From Platanthera guangdongensis (taxonomy: Eukaryota; Streptophyta; Magnoliopsida; Asparagales; Orchidaceae), in contig CM077152.1 of assembly GCA_039583875.1 (NCBI GenBank), positions 21,923,538 through 21,987,537 of the forward strand: a DNA stretch of 64,000 bases. The letters are read 5' to 3'. Below, piece by piece: positions 35,439-44,861 of the stretch (the first letter of the stretch is position 1; each line of letters begins with the position of its first letter). Both the position numbers and the translations under genes were made by a program. The notes beneath the pieces were generated by a model. The model did no database searches and was not told where the DNA came from. It saw nothing but the letters and a program-made list of their open reading frames with translations.

Positions 35439-35750
35439 ATGGCCTCAGACGAAGGGAAGAAGATTTCCTTGAGGAGCTCGGATGGCGAGGAGTTCGTCGT
35501 CGATGAAGCGGTGGCGCTGCTATCGCAGACGATCCGTCATATGATCGAGGACGACTGCGCCGAGGGGATCCCTATCCCAAACGTCAACAGCAAGATCCTA
35601 GCTAAGGTCATAGAGTACTGTAAGAAGCACGTCGAGTGCACCCCTTCGACATCTTCTACAGGCGACGACAAAGCCATTGAGGAGGAACTCAAGAGCTGGG
35701 ACTCTGACTTCGTCAAGGTGGATCAAGCCACTCTCTTCGACCTCATTCTG
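35439..35750 (+). CDS. SKP1-like protein, exon 1
   Basis: SKP1 links F-box proteins to cullin in SCF ubiquitin ligases. The exon encodes 104 residues from an [23 protein letters not shown] (the POZ-like N-terminal fold), [20 protein letters not shown], a Ser/Thr/acidic insert, and [18 protein letters not shown]. The conserved break after FDLIL matches the usual intron position in plant SKP1-like genes, and the next bases, GTCTGC, can be a donor. Exon 2 (cullin- and F-box-binding C-terminal helices) was not found in the window. Either a very long intron, filled by elements D and R1, or a truncated gene explains this. The leader before the ATG (35340-35438) is purine- and TC-rich, as plant leaders often are. 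Confidence 0.88.
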
Positions 35751-36081
35751 GTCTGCCTCCGATCCTTGCCAACTTTTCCTTACTTTTATTTTAGTTAAAT
35801 TTGTATGTTACTTCTAATTGATTAGTAACAAGATCCAGGGAAGCATTATCTATACTTCTTATCTCTGAATATTGACTCCATCCAAGACCGCCAAGTACCT
35901 GGATTTTGTGCAACCTGCGAAGTACCTGGATTTTGTGTAATCTGTTGTCCAGTCTTCTCATTAAGCCATCGGTGATGAGTCTGCATGTTGCACTTTCATC
36001 TTGTTAGCCTTTTGCATAATAATATCGTTACATACACAAGGTTTATCACCTTAGTATATTTTGCTAAATTGACTCGGCCAC

Positions 36082-36316
36082 TGTAACGGTCCAAGCCGTT
36101 ACAGATTCTCCGGCGAGATCACCGGAGACGGAAGGGAAGAAGGGCAAGGCCTTCGGAGGCTATTACTGGCTACAGCTACTCCTAATCTAAATTAAAAGGA
36201 AAACAAAATACATTCTTATTCATTTCCTCCCTTAAACTATTACAGAGACTACCTATTTATAGTCATGTAATGACCATAGTCATTAGTTGTTAGCCACGTG
36301 GCTAACAACTGTTACA
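36082..36316 (-). repeat. 3' LTR of element D
   Basis: This 235-bp LTR contains a 26-bp perfect palindrome (36285-36310) with a central CACGTG G-box near the U3 end. It also has an inverted repeat TGTAACGG/CCGTTACA at the other end. Confidence 0.94.
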
Positions 36317-36864
36317 TTCCTTCCCTTCCCATTTAAACGACGACCTCGTCGTTTGATTCCACCAGGATCAAAGACCCAAATGACGCGCGGAATGTATATG
36401 AGAACAAAGTCTGCGTCCTGAAGTTTGCTTATTGGCGGCTCCACTTGTGCATAGGGTATCGATACGGTGCATCCTCCTGGATCAAAGATCTGAACTGCCC
36501 ACGTTGATACATGGCTGCGGGAACACATGTCATCATGTGGTTGACCAACTTGAGTAACGTGTGCAAGAGAGCCCATGATGACGTTAGAGTTCGGCTGATG
36601 TTGCATCAATTCCTCCAATGGCGGCAAAACCGTGTTGTCGGAATTATCAGGAACAACCGGCACAAATGACAACACCTCCATTGGTGATGAAACCAAGTTT
36701 GCCGTAATTGGTGCATCAAAAAGATTGTTTGCTTGGATGACTTCGTGTTCCTCTTTCTCAATGCAAATAATCACCGGAGCTTGTTGTGTCCATTGTTGAG
36801 TATCAATGTCCTCAATAATTTCATGCTTGTCCTCTATACTCCTATTTGAATGAGCATCTCCCAT
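36283..36864 (-). CDS. Element D ORF2, unrecognised acidic protein with VFDPGG tail
   Basis: The frame encodes 193 residues from an ATG. It is Glu/Asp/His-rich at the N terminus and ends with FDPGG motifs (residues about 132 and 168) and a basic tail KRRGRRLNGKGRN. Its last residues and stop are encoded by the LTR. I infer a leftover C-terminal part of an ancestral Gypsy polyprotein; no enzyme domain is seen. It follows ORF1 after about 57 bp. Confidence 0.4.
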   Translation of the reverse strand: MGDAHSNRSIEDKHEIIEDIDTQQWTQQAPVIICIEKEEHEVIQANNLFDAPITANLVSSPMEVLSFVPVVPDNSDNTVLPPLEELMQHQPNSNVIMGSLAHVTQVGQPHDDMCSRSHVSTWAVQIFDPGGCTVSIPYAQVEPPISKLQDADFVLIYIPRVIWVFDPGGIKRRGRRLNGKGRNVTVVSHVANN

Positions 36865-36920
36865 GGAAGTGCTTGAGTTCGGTAGTAGGGTCGCATTAGG
36901 TAGAGCGTCGGTGGCGCTGC

Positions 36921-37604
36921 CTAAGTTTGAAGCGATTGTAGCAACACATGCAATTGGAGCGACGTTGGCGGCGCGTGCAATTGGAGCGATGATGGTGTTG
37001 TAGGAGCTTGGAGAGACGTGGCGCCGTATGATCCTGGCGCGATGACGGCGCCGTATGATCCTTGCGCGATGGCGGCGCCGTATGATCTTGGAGTGGATGC
37101 GCCGTAAAAACTAGGGGTGGCCGTGCTATATGAGCTTGGAGCAAAGACGGCATGCGACCACGCAACTCCAAAAGAAGATGGCTGTCCAAGAATGTTTGTT
37201 GGCGGCGTTCCAAAGATTTGTGGATGTGCAGCCCATGGTGCAGTAGAAGATCGTCCTGGACCCATTTGTTGTCCATAGTGCATTTGTCCAGGGATATCAT
37301 AATACGATCCTCTTGTGGCAAATGGAATGTTATGTGCTTCCTTTTGGAAATTATGAAAATTGTTGCCGGATGTTGATGATTTGAATAGGGATACCATATC
37401 TTGGCGTAATAAACACATTTCTTGTCTCACTTGTTCGGTGGATTGTTGAAGAGTCAGATGGAGCTTTAACATTTCGGCTTCCAATCTTGAAAAATTCTGC
37501 GATTGTTCTGCTTGCCTGTTCTCCATTGTCTTCCATAACTCCCGCTGTTCGAATGCGAGTTCCTTCAAGCGGGTGTTGGGCGGTAGTGAATCGTTGCTGG
37601 CCAT
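36921..37604 (-). CDS. Element D ORF1, coiled-coil Gag-like N-terminal part
   Basis: The frame encodes 227 residues from ATG. Residues 10-75 (RLKELAFEQRELWKTMENRQ onward) form a heptad-rich coiled coil, then comes a Gly/Tyr/Ser/Pro-rich region with SYGA repeats. No Gag core or zinc knuckle is visible, so it is at most a truncated Gag. It is the first ORF after the leader, as gag would be. Confidence 0.45.
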   Translation of the reverse strand: MASNDSLPPNTRLKELAFEQRELWKTMENRQAEQSQNFSRLEAEMLKLHLTLQQSTEQVRQEMCLLRQDMVSLFKSSTSGNNFHNFQKEAHNIPFATRGSYYDIPGQMHYGQQMGPGRSSTAPWAAHPQIFGTPPTNILGQPSSFGVAWSHAVFAPSSYSTATPSFYGASTPRSYGAAIAQGSYGAVIAPGSYGATSLQAPTTPSSLQLHAPPTSLQLHVLLQSLQT

Positions 37605-38164
37605 AGTGACGGAGGGTCAACGAGCGCCCCAAATGTAAGACAGGTCGGCAGTGGCGTTCCTTGCTTGTTCCCGGCGAGTTCGTTGTTCGTGAACGAAACA
37701 ATCCTGCCGGAGTCGCCGACAAGATCTGGAAGGAGTTCGATCTCCGACGATGTAGTAGCGGTTGGTCCGGCGAGGAGGAGATCACTGAACAGGTGTTCTG
37801 GAATGAAGAAGATGATGCCTTCGTTAATAAGTTAATAACTCTGGTCAGGCCGGCGGCGGTGGAGTGAGGTTCTTGTGTGTTTCCGGCGAGTTCGCCGTTG
37901 TGGGGTTCTTGGTTGGAACAGTAGATCAAGAATAGGACGGCGGCAAGGTCGTCGAGACTGAGAAAGATGGGTGGATGTCCTTCCGCTACTGGAGGGAGAA
38001 GGATGGCCGGAGTCCGGCTTTGCTGCTCTGTCTTGATGTTTCTTGATGTGGTGCTGGATCGGTGGATACTTCGCCGTGGCAAGGAGCAAGAAATCAGAGA
38101 TACTTCGCGTGGCCGGAGGATGCAGATCTCTCAACAGGTGTTCGAGAGCAGAGGTTTGAAACGA

Positions 38165-38285
38165 GGCGGAGGCGGCGCAGCGGTGGCGGAGGCGGCGCAG
38201 CGGTGGCGGAGGCGGCGCAGCGGTGGCGGAGGCGGCGCAGCGGTGGCGGAGGCGGCGCAGCGGTGGCGGAGGCGGCGCTGCGATG
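38165..38285. repeat. 20-bp tandem repeat, about 6 copies, in the element D leader
   Basis: The unit ggcggcgcagcggtggcgga is repeated. The period is not a multiple of three, so open frames through it are chance. Confidence 0.93.
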
Positions 38286-38441
38286 AGGCAGTGAGGTTGC
38301 TTTCTTGATTGCTGATGGCGGGCGGCGTTTCTAGAGGTTCCCGGAGAGCAAGAAGGTGGAGAGCAAGAATGGCTGTTCCGGCAGGGGCGGCGTGGAGGAT
38401 GAAGCGGCGGTGGTGGCGGGAGATCTCAACGAGAGCACCAA

Positions 38442-38676
38442 TGTAACGGTCCAAGCCGTTACAGATTCTCCGGCGAGATCACCGGAGACGGAAGGGAAGA
38501 AGGGCAAGGCCTTCGGAGGCTATTACTGGCTACAGCTACTCCTAATCTAAATTAAAAGGAAAACAAAATACATTCTTATTCATTTCCTCCCTTAAACTAT
38601 TACAGAGACTACCTATTTATAGTCATGTAATGACCATAGTCATTAGTTGTTAGCCACGTGGCTAACAACTGTTACA
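38442..38676 (-). repeat. 5' LTR of element D
   Basis: This copy looks identical to 36082-36316 by eye. Confidence 0.94.
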
Positions 38677-38689
38677 GCCACAATATAAG

Positions 38690-40045
38690 TAGTAAAAATA
38701 TAGGGGAAATATGGATTTAAGTTACAGAAACATGAACTCACTTAAATCTTCCATTTTCCTTTCTCATTTATAGGATTCAGTGTCCATTACTTCTCTTGAT
38801 GCCATCTCAATATCAGATTTTGGAACAAAATGTTAATTATATGCCTTCTGATCATCTCCGCCCTAAATGTTCCCGACGAGTTCTCCTTCTGAGTTCTGCA
38901 GGCGATATCCTCTGGTCTTAAGAGCTTTCAGGACCACGAATGGTCCTTCCCATCTTGGGTTAAGCTTCCCGATGGCTGTAGATCTTCCTGCGACGTCAAC
39001 TTTTTCAACTTGAGATCTCCCTTTTGAAACTTCTTGATCTGAACATGCTTGTTGAAGCATCTCACCATCCTCCACTTGATCTCTTTCCGCCGAGCAGTGA
39101 CGAGATCCCAAAGTTCTTCGATGAAAGCAAGGGAAAGCCTCCACGTTTCCTCATTGTCAAGACGTCATTCCTCCTCTCCATCCCCTGTTGTTATCACCCT
39201 TGAACTCCTGACCTCGAACTCCATGGGGATAAGACCTTCCGAGCCGTGTGACATCTTGAATGAATTGTCACCCGTCGCAGAGTATTTGAGTTATTTTGGG
39301 TATTTTGTAAATGGACGGAGTGTCGTATAAACTCCTTGTTGCTCTAGGGTTTAAATATTCTGAAATTCGGAAACTAAATTCCACCCACTTTCTGTAACCT
39401 CCTATATTTTTGATAAGGAGAAAAATCCAACTGCTGCTGCCCGTGGAACGTGTGATGTTAGACCATCTTGGGGTGAACCACATAAATTTGTGTCTTATGT
39501 GTTGTTAATTTCTATTTCGTTTTTCCTTCTACTTGAATTCCCATAACACAAAACTCGCAAAAGCTTGGTCAGTGTACCTCTGAAAATAATCTACACACAT
39601 GTACCTTTAATTTAAGTCCCCATATCATACAATATTAGTTTCAGTTTAGAGAGAAATGTAAACACAACCTAATATCACTGAAATTAGAGAATATAAAGAC
39701 AGGAGGACCTCAAACTCCAGCTCCAAATGCCTCCAGAAGGCAAGTATAACCCCAAAATGGTCATAACAGTGCGGTTTTTCCAGCAAAACAGTCAGCTTCA
39801 GGACCCAACCGAGGAAGGAAAAGATGCAAAAGGGGGGAGAAGAAGAAGGATCAAGTTTGAAGGAGCAGGGAGACAAATTATTCTTAATTTACCATATCTC
39901 AAGTTATCTGCTATCTCACATATAAACCACTAATCATGGACTTCAAAATTGATCAAGAGGATAGGATCAAGCGAACAAAAATGTCACTAAGGGCAATTAT
40001 AGAAATTCATCTCTATGCTACCAGTGCATTCACCAGCTGATCACT
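38690..40045. repeat. Dispersed segment R1, copy 1 (interrupted)
   Basis: 38690-38830 and 39549-40045 align with 59153-59770 (shared: ttctcatttatagg, tcgcaaaagcttgg, agcagggagacaaa, aattcatctct). No gene or transposon signature is visible, so its nature is unknown. 40046-40891 is AT-rich with no gene. Confidence 0.6.
38831..39548 (-). mobile_element. 718-bp TG...CA insertion carrying a Gypsy (Tat/Athila-like) integrase fragment
   Basis: It starts TGTTAATTATATGCC, ends CCCATAACA, and is flanked by perfect caaaa repeats (38826-38830 and 39549-39553). The uninterrupted R1 copy at 59290 shows the empty site. On the minus strand GSEGLIPMEFEVRSSRV, then WRMVRCFNKHVQIKKFQKGD, GRSTAIGKLNPRWEGPF and RGYRLQNSEGEL form an integrase C-terminal region. 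Most internal sequence of the parent element is gone. Confidence 0.7.
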
Positions 40046-41359
40046 AGAAATCCAACATTGTGCTAAAAAAAATTACCAATCAAAGAAATCATAGAGAAAG
40101 ACCCAAGCTTCATCAAGGTTTACCTCAATTGAAGGTCCTATTAGATCAAAGAAATCAACATGAAAGGCCCAATTCAGACCATAAGCTACTATATCCTGAG
40201 CCCTCATCACAAAAACAAAACACAAGGTTTTGGTTTTAGCATTACCAACCCAACAGACGATAAATGAAAAGGATCCAAATTACCACAAAATCAATTTTAA
40301 ATTTGAGAGTTAGGAAATGTTGTCTTAAACTCATCATTACTTTGACATACAAACTAAACTATAATATTACAAGTTATTTCTTACATACACATATTTCACG
40401 GGATTTCATTACCTAAATAAGTGCGGTATTACAATTCACTCATCCTTACAAAAAACTTCTTTTGCTAAAATTTAGTCCTAGATTTCCTCGAATCGTTAAA
40501 TATTTTTTTTTCATAATATCATTTTTTTCTAATGTGGCTCCATTATGCCCCTTCAATCAGACTTCAACAAAATTTACTCGATTTTGTAACTTTTTACTCC
40601 AACAATCTACAATTCTATATGGTTCTGCTGGGCTTAATAATTCAAATTCTATTTGAACTTCATCAGTTGAAATCATATTTTTCGGATCCGTGCCATACTT
40701 TAGTAGTGAGGACACCTAGAATACATGACGCAGGACGAGTGTAGTGAGTAGAATTGTGTCCTTATGGAACTCTAATGAATTTGTGTGCTAGTGTAGTGGA
40801 AATGTATAAATGATGCAATGTTCACGCAATTGTCCAACCATTAATAATCACAATAAATTATGAATTTATACGAGGAGTCCACGGACATACATGTTAACCC
40901 AGAAATCGACGATCCTTCCCAAGGTAGCCAGCTGGCTAATCGCGACCCTTAGATTCTCCCTTTTTGATCGCGATGAGCCCCAGCGTAGGCGGACAGTTTT
41001 CCATATCCGCCTAGGTCTCCTAGCAATCGCGTGCCCTACGGGACGGCGGGCTATTCCCATGGCTCACCCTCGCGGGACATGCGGTTGGGTCCGCTAATCG
41101 TGCAGTGCTTTTCCTTGCAGGAGTTCGCCAACAGCACCACCGGGAGCGACCTCCTAGTCAGCCCAATGGGGCGGCAGTCTCCTGCCGCCGTCCGTCGAGG
41201 ACGCCCACCAGGGGCGGCCTCCATGCTGCCCGAGGGGCGGCGGTCTCCAGCCGCCGTCTGCCGAGGCCGCCCACCAGGGGCGGCCTCCATGCTGCCCGAG
41301 GGGCGGCGGCCTCCTGCCGCCGTCCGCCGAGGCCGCCCACCCGGGGCGGCCTCTGCCCG

Positions 41360-42195
41360 CCAGCCGGGCGGACTCCCCTGAAGTCCGCCCAGGCCGCCCG
41401 CAAGGGGCGGCCAGGCCAGCCGGGCGGACTCCCCCTGGAGTCCGCCCAGGCCGCCCGCTAGGGGGCGGCCACGGCGCCCTGCCGGGCGGACTCCCCCTGG
41501 AGTCCGCCCAGGCCGCCCGCTAGGGGGCGGCCCCGGCATCCCAGCCGGGCGGACTCCCCCTGGAGTCCGCCCAGGCCGCCCGCAAGGGGGCGGCCAGGCC
41601 CTGCCGGGCGGACTCCCCCTGGAGTCCGCCCAGGTCGCCCGCTAGGGGGCGGCCACGGCATCCCAGCCGGGCGGACTCCCCCTGGAGTCCGCCCAGGCCG
41701 CCCGCAAGGGGGCGGCCAGGCCCTGCCGGGCGGATTCCCCCTGGAGTCCGCCCAGGCCGCCCGCTAGGGGGCGGCCCCGGCACCCTGCCGGGCGGACTCC
41801 CCCTGGAGTCCGCCCAGGCCGCCCGCTAGGGGGCGGCCCCGACACCCTGCCGGGCGGACTCCCCCTGGAGTCCGCCCAGGCCGCCCGCTAGGGGGCGGCC
41901 CCGGCATCCCAGCCGGGCGGACTCCCCCTGGAGTCCGCCCAGGCCGCCCGCAAGGGGGCGGCCAGGCCTGCCGGGCGGACTCCCCCTGGAGTCCGCCCAG
42001 GCCGCCCGCAAGGGGGCGGCCAGGCCCTGCCGGGCGGACTCCCCTGGAGTCCGCCCAGGCCGCCCGCTAGGGGGCGCCCCGGCACCCTGCCGGGCGGACT
42101 CCCCCTGGATTCCGCCCAGGCCGCCCGCTAGGGGGCGGCCTCCGGCCTGCCGGGCGGACTCCTCCCGGAGTCCGCCCAGGTCGCCCGCTAGGGGT
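41360..42195. repeat. 60-63-bp hairpin array in the LTR of E
   Basis: About 13-14 units are present. Each unit holds GGGCGGACTCC-ccct-GGAGTCCGCCC (11-bp stem, 4-nt loop) and GGCCGCCC...GGGCGGCC. The matching array in the 3' LTR is at about 47255-47975, with about 12 units. Long Pro/Arg/Gly-rich open frames on both strands are repeat by-products. Confidence 0.93.
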
Positions 42196-42793
42196 CGACC
42201 TCCAGTTCTCTGCAGGGGGTCCTTCCGCTTGCTTCATCAGTCAAAGTGGCGGACGCAAAATCTCAGTCCGCGGAGTCCGCGCAGGTCGTCATGCTGACGT
42301 CACCGGGCCCCGCTTCTAGAAGAACTTCCCTGGGTCTATAAATAGCCCATGGTGCCTCTCATTCTGCATGAGTGGATCGATCGCTCCAGATCCTGGAGGT
42401 GAAGACAAGTCTTGCCAGCAGCCCCTGCGGACTCCGTTTTCCAGTCCGTCATCACCTCTCCAGCAAGCTCTGCGGACTCAGTTTCCTGTCCGCGCAGTCC
42501 TCCACAGCTCTTCAGCAGCTTGCCAGCAGACTCTGCAGACTCAGTTTCCCAGTCCTCCAGCAGCTAGCAGACTATTTTACTTAGTCTCTGGCAGCTTCTT
42601 CTCTGTCTTCTGGCACTTTCTTCTCCTTTAGCCGCCAGCTTCTCCTTGTACCCTTTTAATGATTTTGTTGTAAAGGTGTACTTGTAAGCTTGTAATCTCT
42701 AGCTATTAATCAAATGAAAGCCCGTCGCAGGAGTGGCATTTAGGCCGCGACGGGCGAAGTGTGTTGTTGCCGCTGCTAGCGGCCCCCTCTTCT

Positions 42794-42881
42794 GCTCCTC
42801 TGCTCAGCAAGCCTTGCTCCTCTGCTCAGCAAGCCTTGCTCCTCTGCTCAGCAAGCCTTGCTCCTCTGCTCAGCAAGCCTT
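42794..42881. repeat. 22-bp tandem repeat, 4 copies
   Basis: The unit gctcctctgctcagcaagcc(tt) is downstream of the TATA box, in the transcribed LTR part. It is repeated at about 48575-48665 in the 3' LTR. Confidence 0.92.
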
Positions 42882-43223
42882 GCCCTCAGCTCAGCTCAGC
42901 TCTCTTCGGCATCCAACCTGCAAGCACAACCGTCACCTTAGCCGTCTGCTCGACAGCTCCTGATCAACCTCCTCCTCTCTTGATCAACCCGCTCTGTTGA
43001 TCAAGCTCCTCTCCTCTATCCCCGCAACCCTCTTTGACAAGCCGTTTGCTCCACTCTCGAGCACTCAGAGGCTTCCTTCCTTCCCTCCTCTCCTCCTCTC
43101 GTAGCTTGTGAGACCGAACACCCCCTCCGTGTTAGCTGGCTGGTGCCCCGCGACGTTTCCGCGCATCAACAGTTAATACGCGGCCTTCAGATCCGGTCAG
43201 ACGGTGAACAGCGACAGTTAGCC

Positions 43224-44861
43224 ATGTCAGATCAATCAGCCGAGAACTTTGCTCCAAGTCCCAGTGAAGATCCTCTCTGGGAAGCCTTTGAGCAGTCGCG
43301 CCGTGAGAATGCTCAACAATTCCAAGTCATCAACCAAGTCCTTGCTGTAATCACGCAGCGGTTAGACTCTCATCCAGCAGCTGCTCCAGCTGCTCCAATC
43401 AATCTAACACCAACATCGGAGCATAAGCAAGCTTATTCTCAAGCTTGTCCGCCGTTCTATTCGCCTTACACCCCAACCTTCCCGCAAGGTCCTGCTGCTC
43501 CTTTGCGAACTCAAGATGAAGAGTTTGCCGCTCGCCAAAACTTCTTCCGGCAAGCAGCCCGGGGAAGTCCTGCTAGATTTCTTAACTTTCAAGGAAGTCA
43601 TCCTTGCCCCCCAGCTCCTGCCTCTGCTCCTCCTGCAGCAGCCTTTCCTTTCTACCCTCCTGCTTCTTTTGCAGCTACAGCCTATGCTCCCTTTAATCCC
43701 TATGCTGTGGGAGAGCAGGAAGAGCCATCGCCCTTTATTGAGAGCGTTCGCCTTGAACCTACTCCAGCAAACTTCAGAGAGCCTCGACTGCCAATCTATA
43801 CTGGAGAGACTGATCCGGTCAAGCATCTTCAAGCCTTTGAATCAGCCGTTGCTCTCAAGACTCTGTCAGATGCAACCAAGTGCAAGCTCCTTGTGACAAC
43901 CTTTGATGGGCAAGTGAGGGATTGGTTCTATGGCCTCCGTCCTCACTCCATCACTTCCTTCCTTGATCTTCGTAGAGAGTTCCTTCTCAGATTCTCTACC
44001 TCCTCCAAGAGAAAGGGCGGTCCTGAAGCCCTCTTTGAGATCAGACAGCGCAGTGATGAAACTTGGTCTCAATTTGTTGATCGATTACAGAGAGAAATTC
44101 TGGACATCGAAATCGTTGATCAAGAAATGTACCGAGTGGCTCTTATCCACGGTCTTCGCGAAGGGCCTCTCAAATTTGAAGCTAATGTCCGTGCTCCAAG
44201 GACATACCAAGAGCTGATCGCTCTAGCCAACTCATACATCCGAGGCGAGAAGAGCAATCCAGGCTTTGTCTCCAAGCTCGTATCAGAGAAAGATCCGTTT
44301 CGCAAGCAACCTCCAAGGTCTCCTTGCAATCGTTTCCCAGCTTACTCAAGGAAGGAGAGAAGGCTTCATCGCCAGCGATACTCCTTCCCGAGCCGTGATG
44401 CTCAAGATCCATTGCTACCACTAGCTCCTTCTCAAACAGCAGCTGTCCAACAGCAGCAAGACGATGACTTGCATGAGTCTGATCTCGACGATGTCGTGCA
44501 AGAAGTAAGTCAAATCTTGAAAGACAGGGCCAACTACAAGAAGCCCTACCGGCCGACCGATCAGAGGTCTAGAAACTCAGAGCCCTACTGCGAATTCCAC
44601 AAAGAGTCAGACCATCGAACAGAAGACTGCCGAGCATTCCGCCAGCTTGTGCAAAAGATGCTCCGGCAGGGCAAGATGCATGACTTGCTCCCTAAAGAAG
44701 ATCGCCCTGACCCGTCAACTTCAAAGGGCAAAGAAATTTCAGATGTTCCTTGCTCCTCAAGGGGAGTGAACCACATCGAAGAGCCTCCTCTCCTCGTTGT
44801 TAACCCAACCGTCGAATGTTTCGATGCCGATGACGAGGGCGTGCTGGGAAGGCTGTTCTAA
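43224..44861 (+). CDS. gag of element E, intact
   Basis: This 545-residue structural protein starts at an ATG 53 bp after the LTR. The frame is open further upstream, but without an ATG. An N-terminal helical and Pro/Ala-rich region runs to about residue 190. The Gag core follows: FREPRLPIYTGETDPVKHL, TTFDGQVRDWFYGL, SITSFLDLRREFLLRF, then IRQRSDETWSQFVDRL and ELIALANSYIRGEKS. Near residue 480 a C/H-rich motif YCEFHKESDHRTEDC replaces the usual zinc knuckle, as in Tat-type Gag. No stop or shift interrupts it, which suggests selection or youth. It would form particles that borrow pol proteins from an autonomous relative. Confidence 0.92.
   Translation: MSDQSAENFAPSPSEDPLWEAFEQSRRENAQQFQVINQVLAVITQRLDSHPAAAPAAPINLTPTSEHKQAYSQACPPFYSPYTPTFPQGPAAPLRTQDEEFAARQNFFRQAARGSPARFLNFQGSHPCPPAPASAPPAAAFPFYPPASFAATAYAPFNPYAVGEQEEPSPFIESVRLEPTPANFREPRLPIYTGETDPVKHLQAFESAVALKTLSDATKCKLLVTTFDGQVRDWFYGLRPHSITSFLDLRREFLLRFSTSSKRKGGPEALFEIRQRSDETWSQFVDRLQREILDIEIVDQEMYRVALIHGLREGPLKFEANVRAPRTYQELIALANSYIRGEKSNPGFVSKLVSEKDPFRKQPPRSPCNRFPAYSRKERRLHRQRYSFPSRDAQDPLLPLAPSQTAAVQQQQDDDLHESDLDDVVQEVSQILKDRANYKKPYRPTDQRSRNSEPYCEFHKESDHRTEDCRAFRQLVQKMLRQGKMHDLLPKEDRPDPSTSKGKEISDVPCSSRGVNHIEEPPLLVVNPTVECFDADDEGVLGRLF

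Larger units (their letters stand above)
36082..38676 (-). mobile_element. Non-autonomous LTR retrotransposon D, young
   Basis: The 2,595-bp element has two 235-bp LTRs that look identical and a perfect target duplication gccac (36077-36081 and 38677-38681). On the minus strand a PPT (gggaagggaagg) precedes the left LTR. A possible primer site (TTGGTGCTCTCG) follows the right LTR. A plant-type TATA (tataaatag) lies in the LTR on the minus strand. It encodes no protease, RT or integrase, so it depends on another element. It lies downstream of SKP1 exon 1, within what would be its intron. Confidence 0.93.
40892..43171 (+). repeat. 5' LTR of element E
   Basis: This is a 2,280-bp LTR. It carries an array of 60-63-bp GC-rich units (about 41360-42195), a TATA box (tataaatag near 42338) and a four-copy 22-bp repeat. 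It is about 114 bp longer than the 3' LTR, roughly two array units. Confidence 0.92.

Noticed and set aside
38062..38308. Ala/Arg/Gly-rich frames in the leader of D
   Set aside because: They arise from the 20-bp tandem repeat, which is not a multiple of three.
41051..42085. Pro/Arg/Gly-rich open frames on both strands in the LTRs of E
   Set aside because: They follow the GC-rich hairpin array; copies in the two LTRs differ in length and all frames are open.
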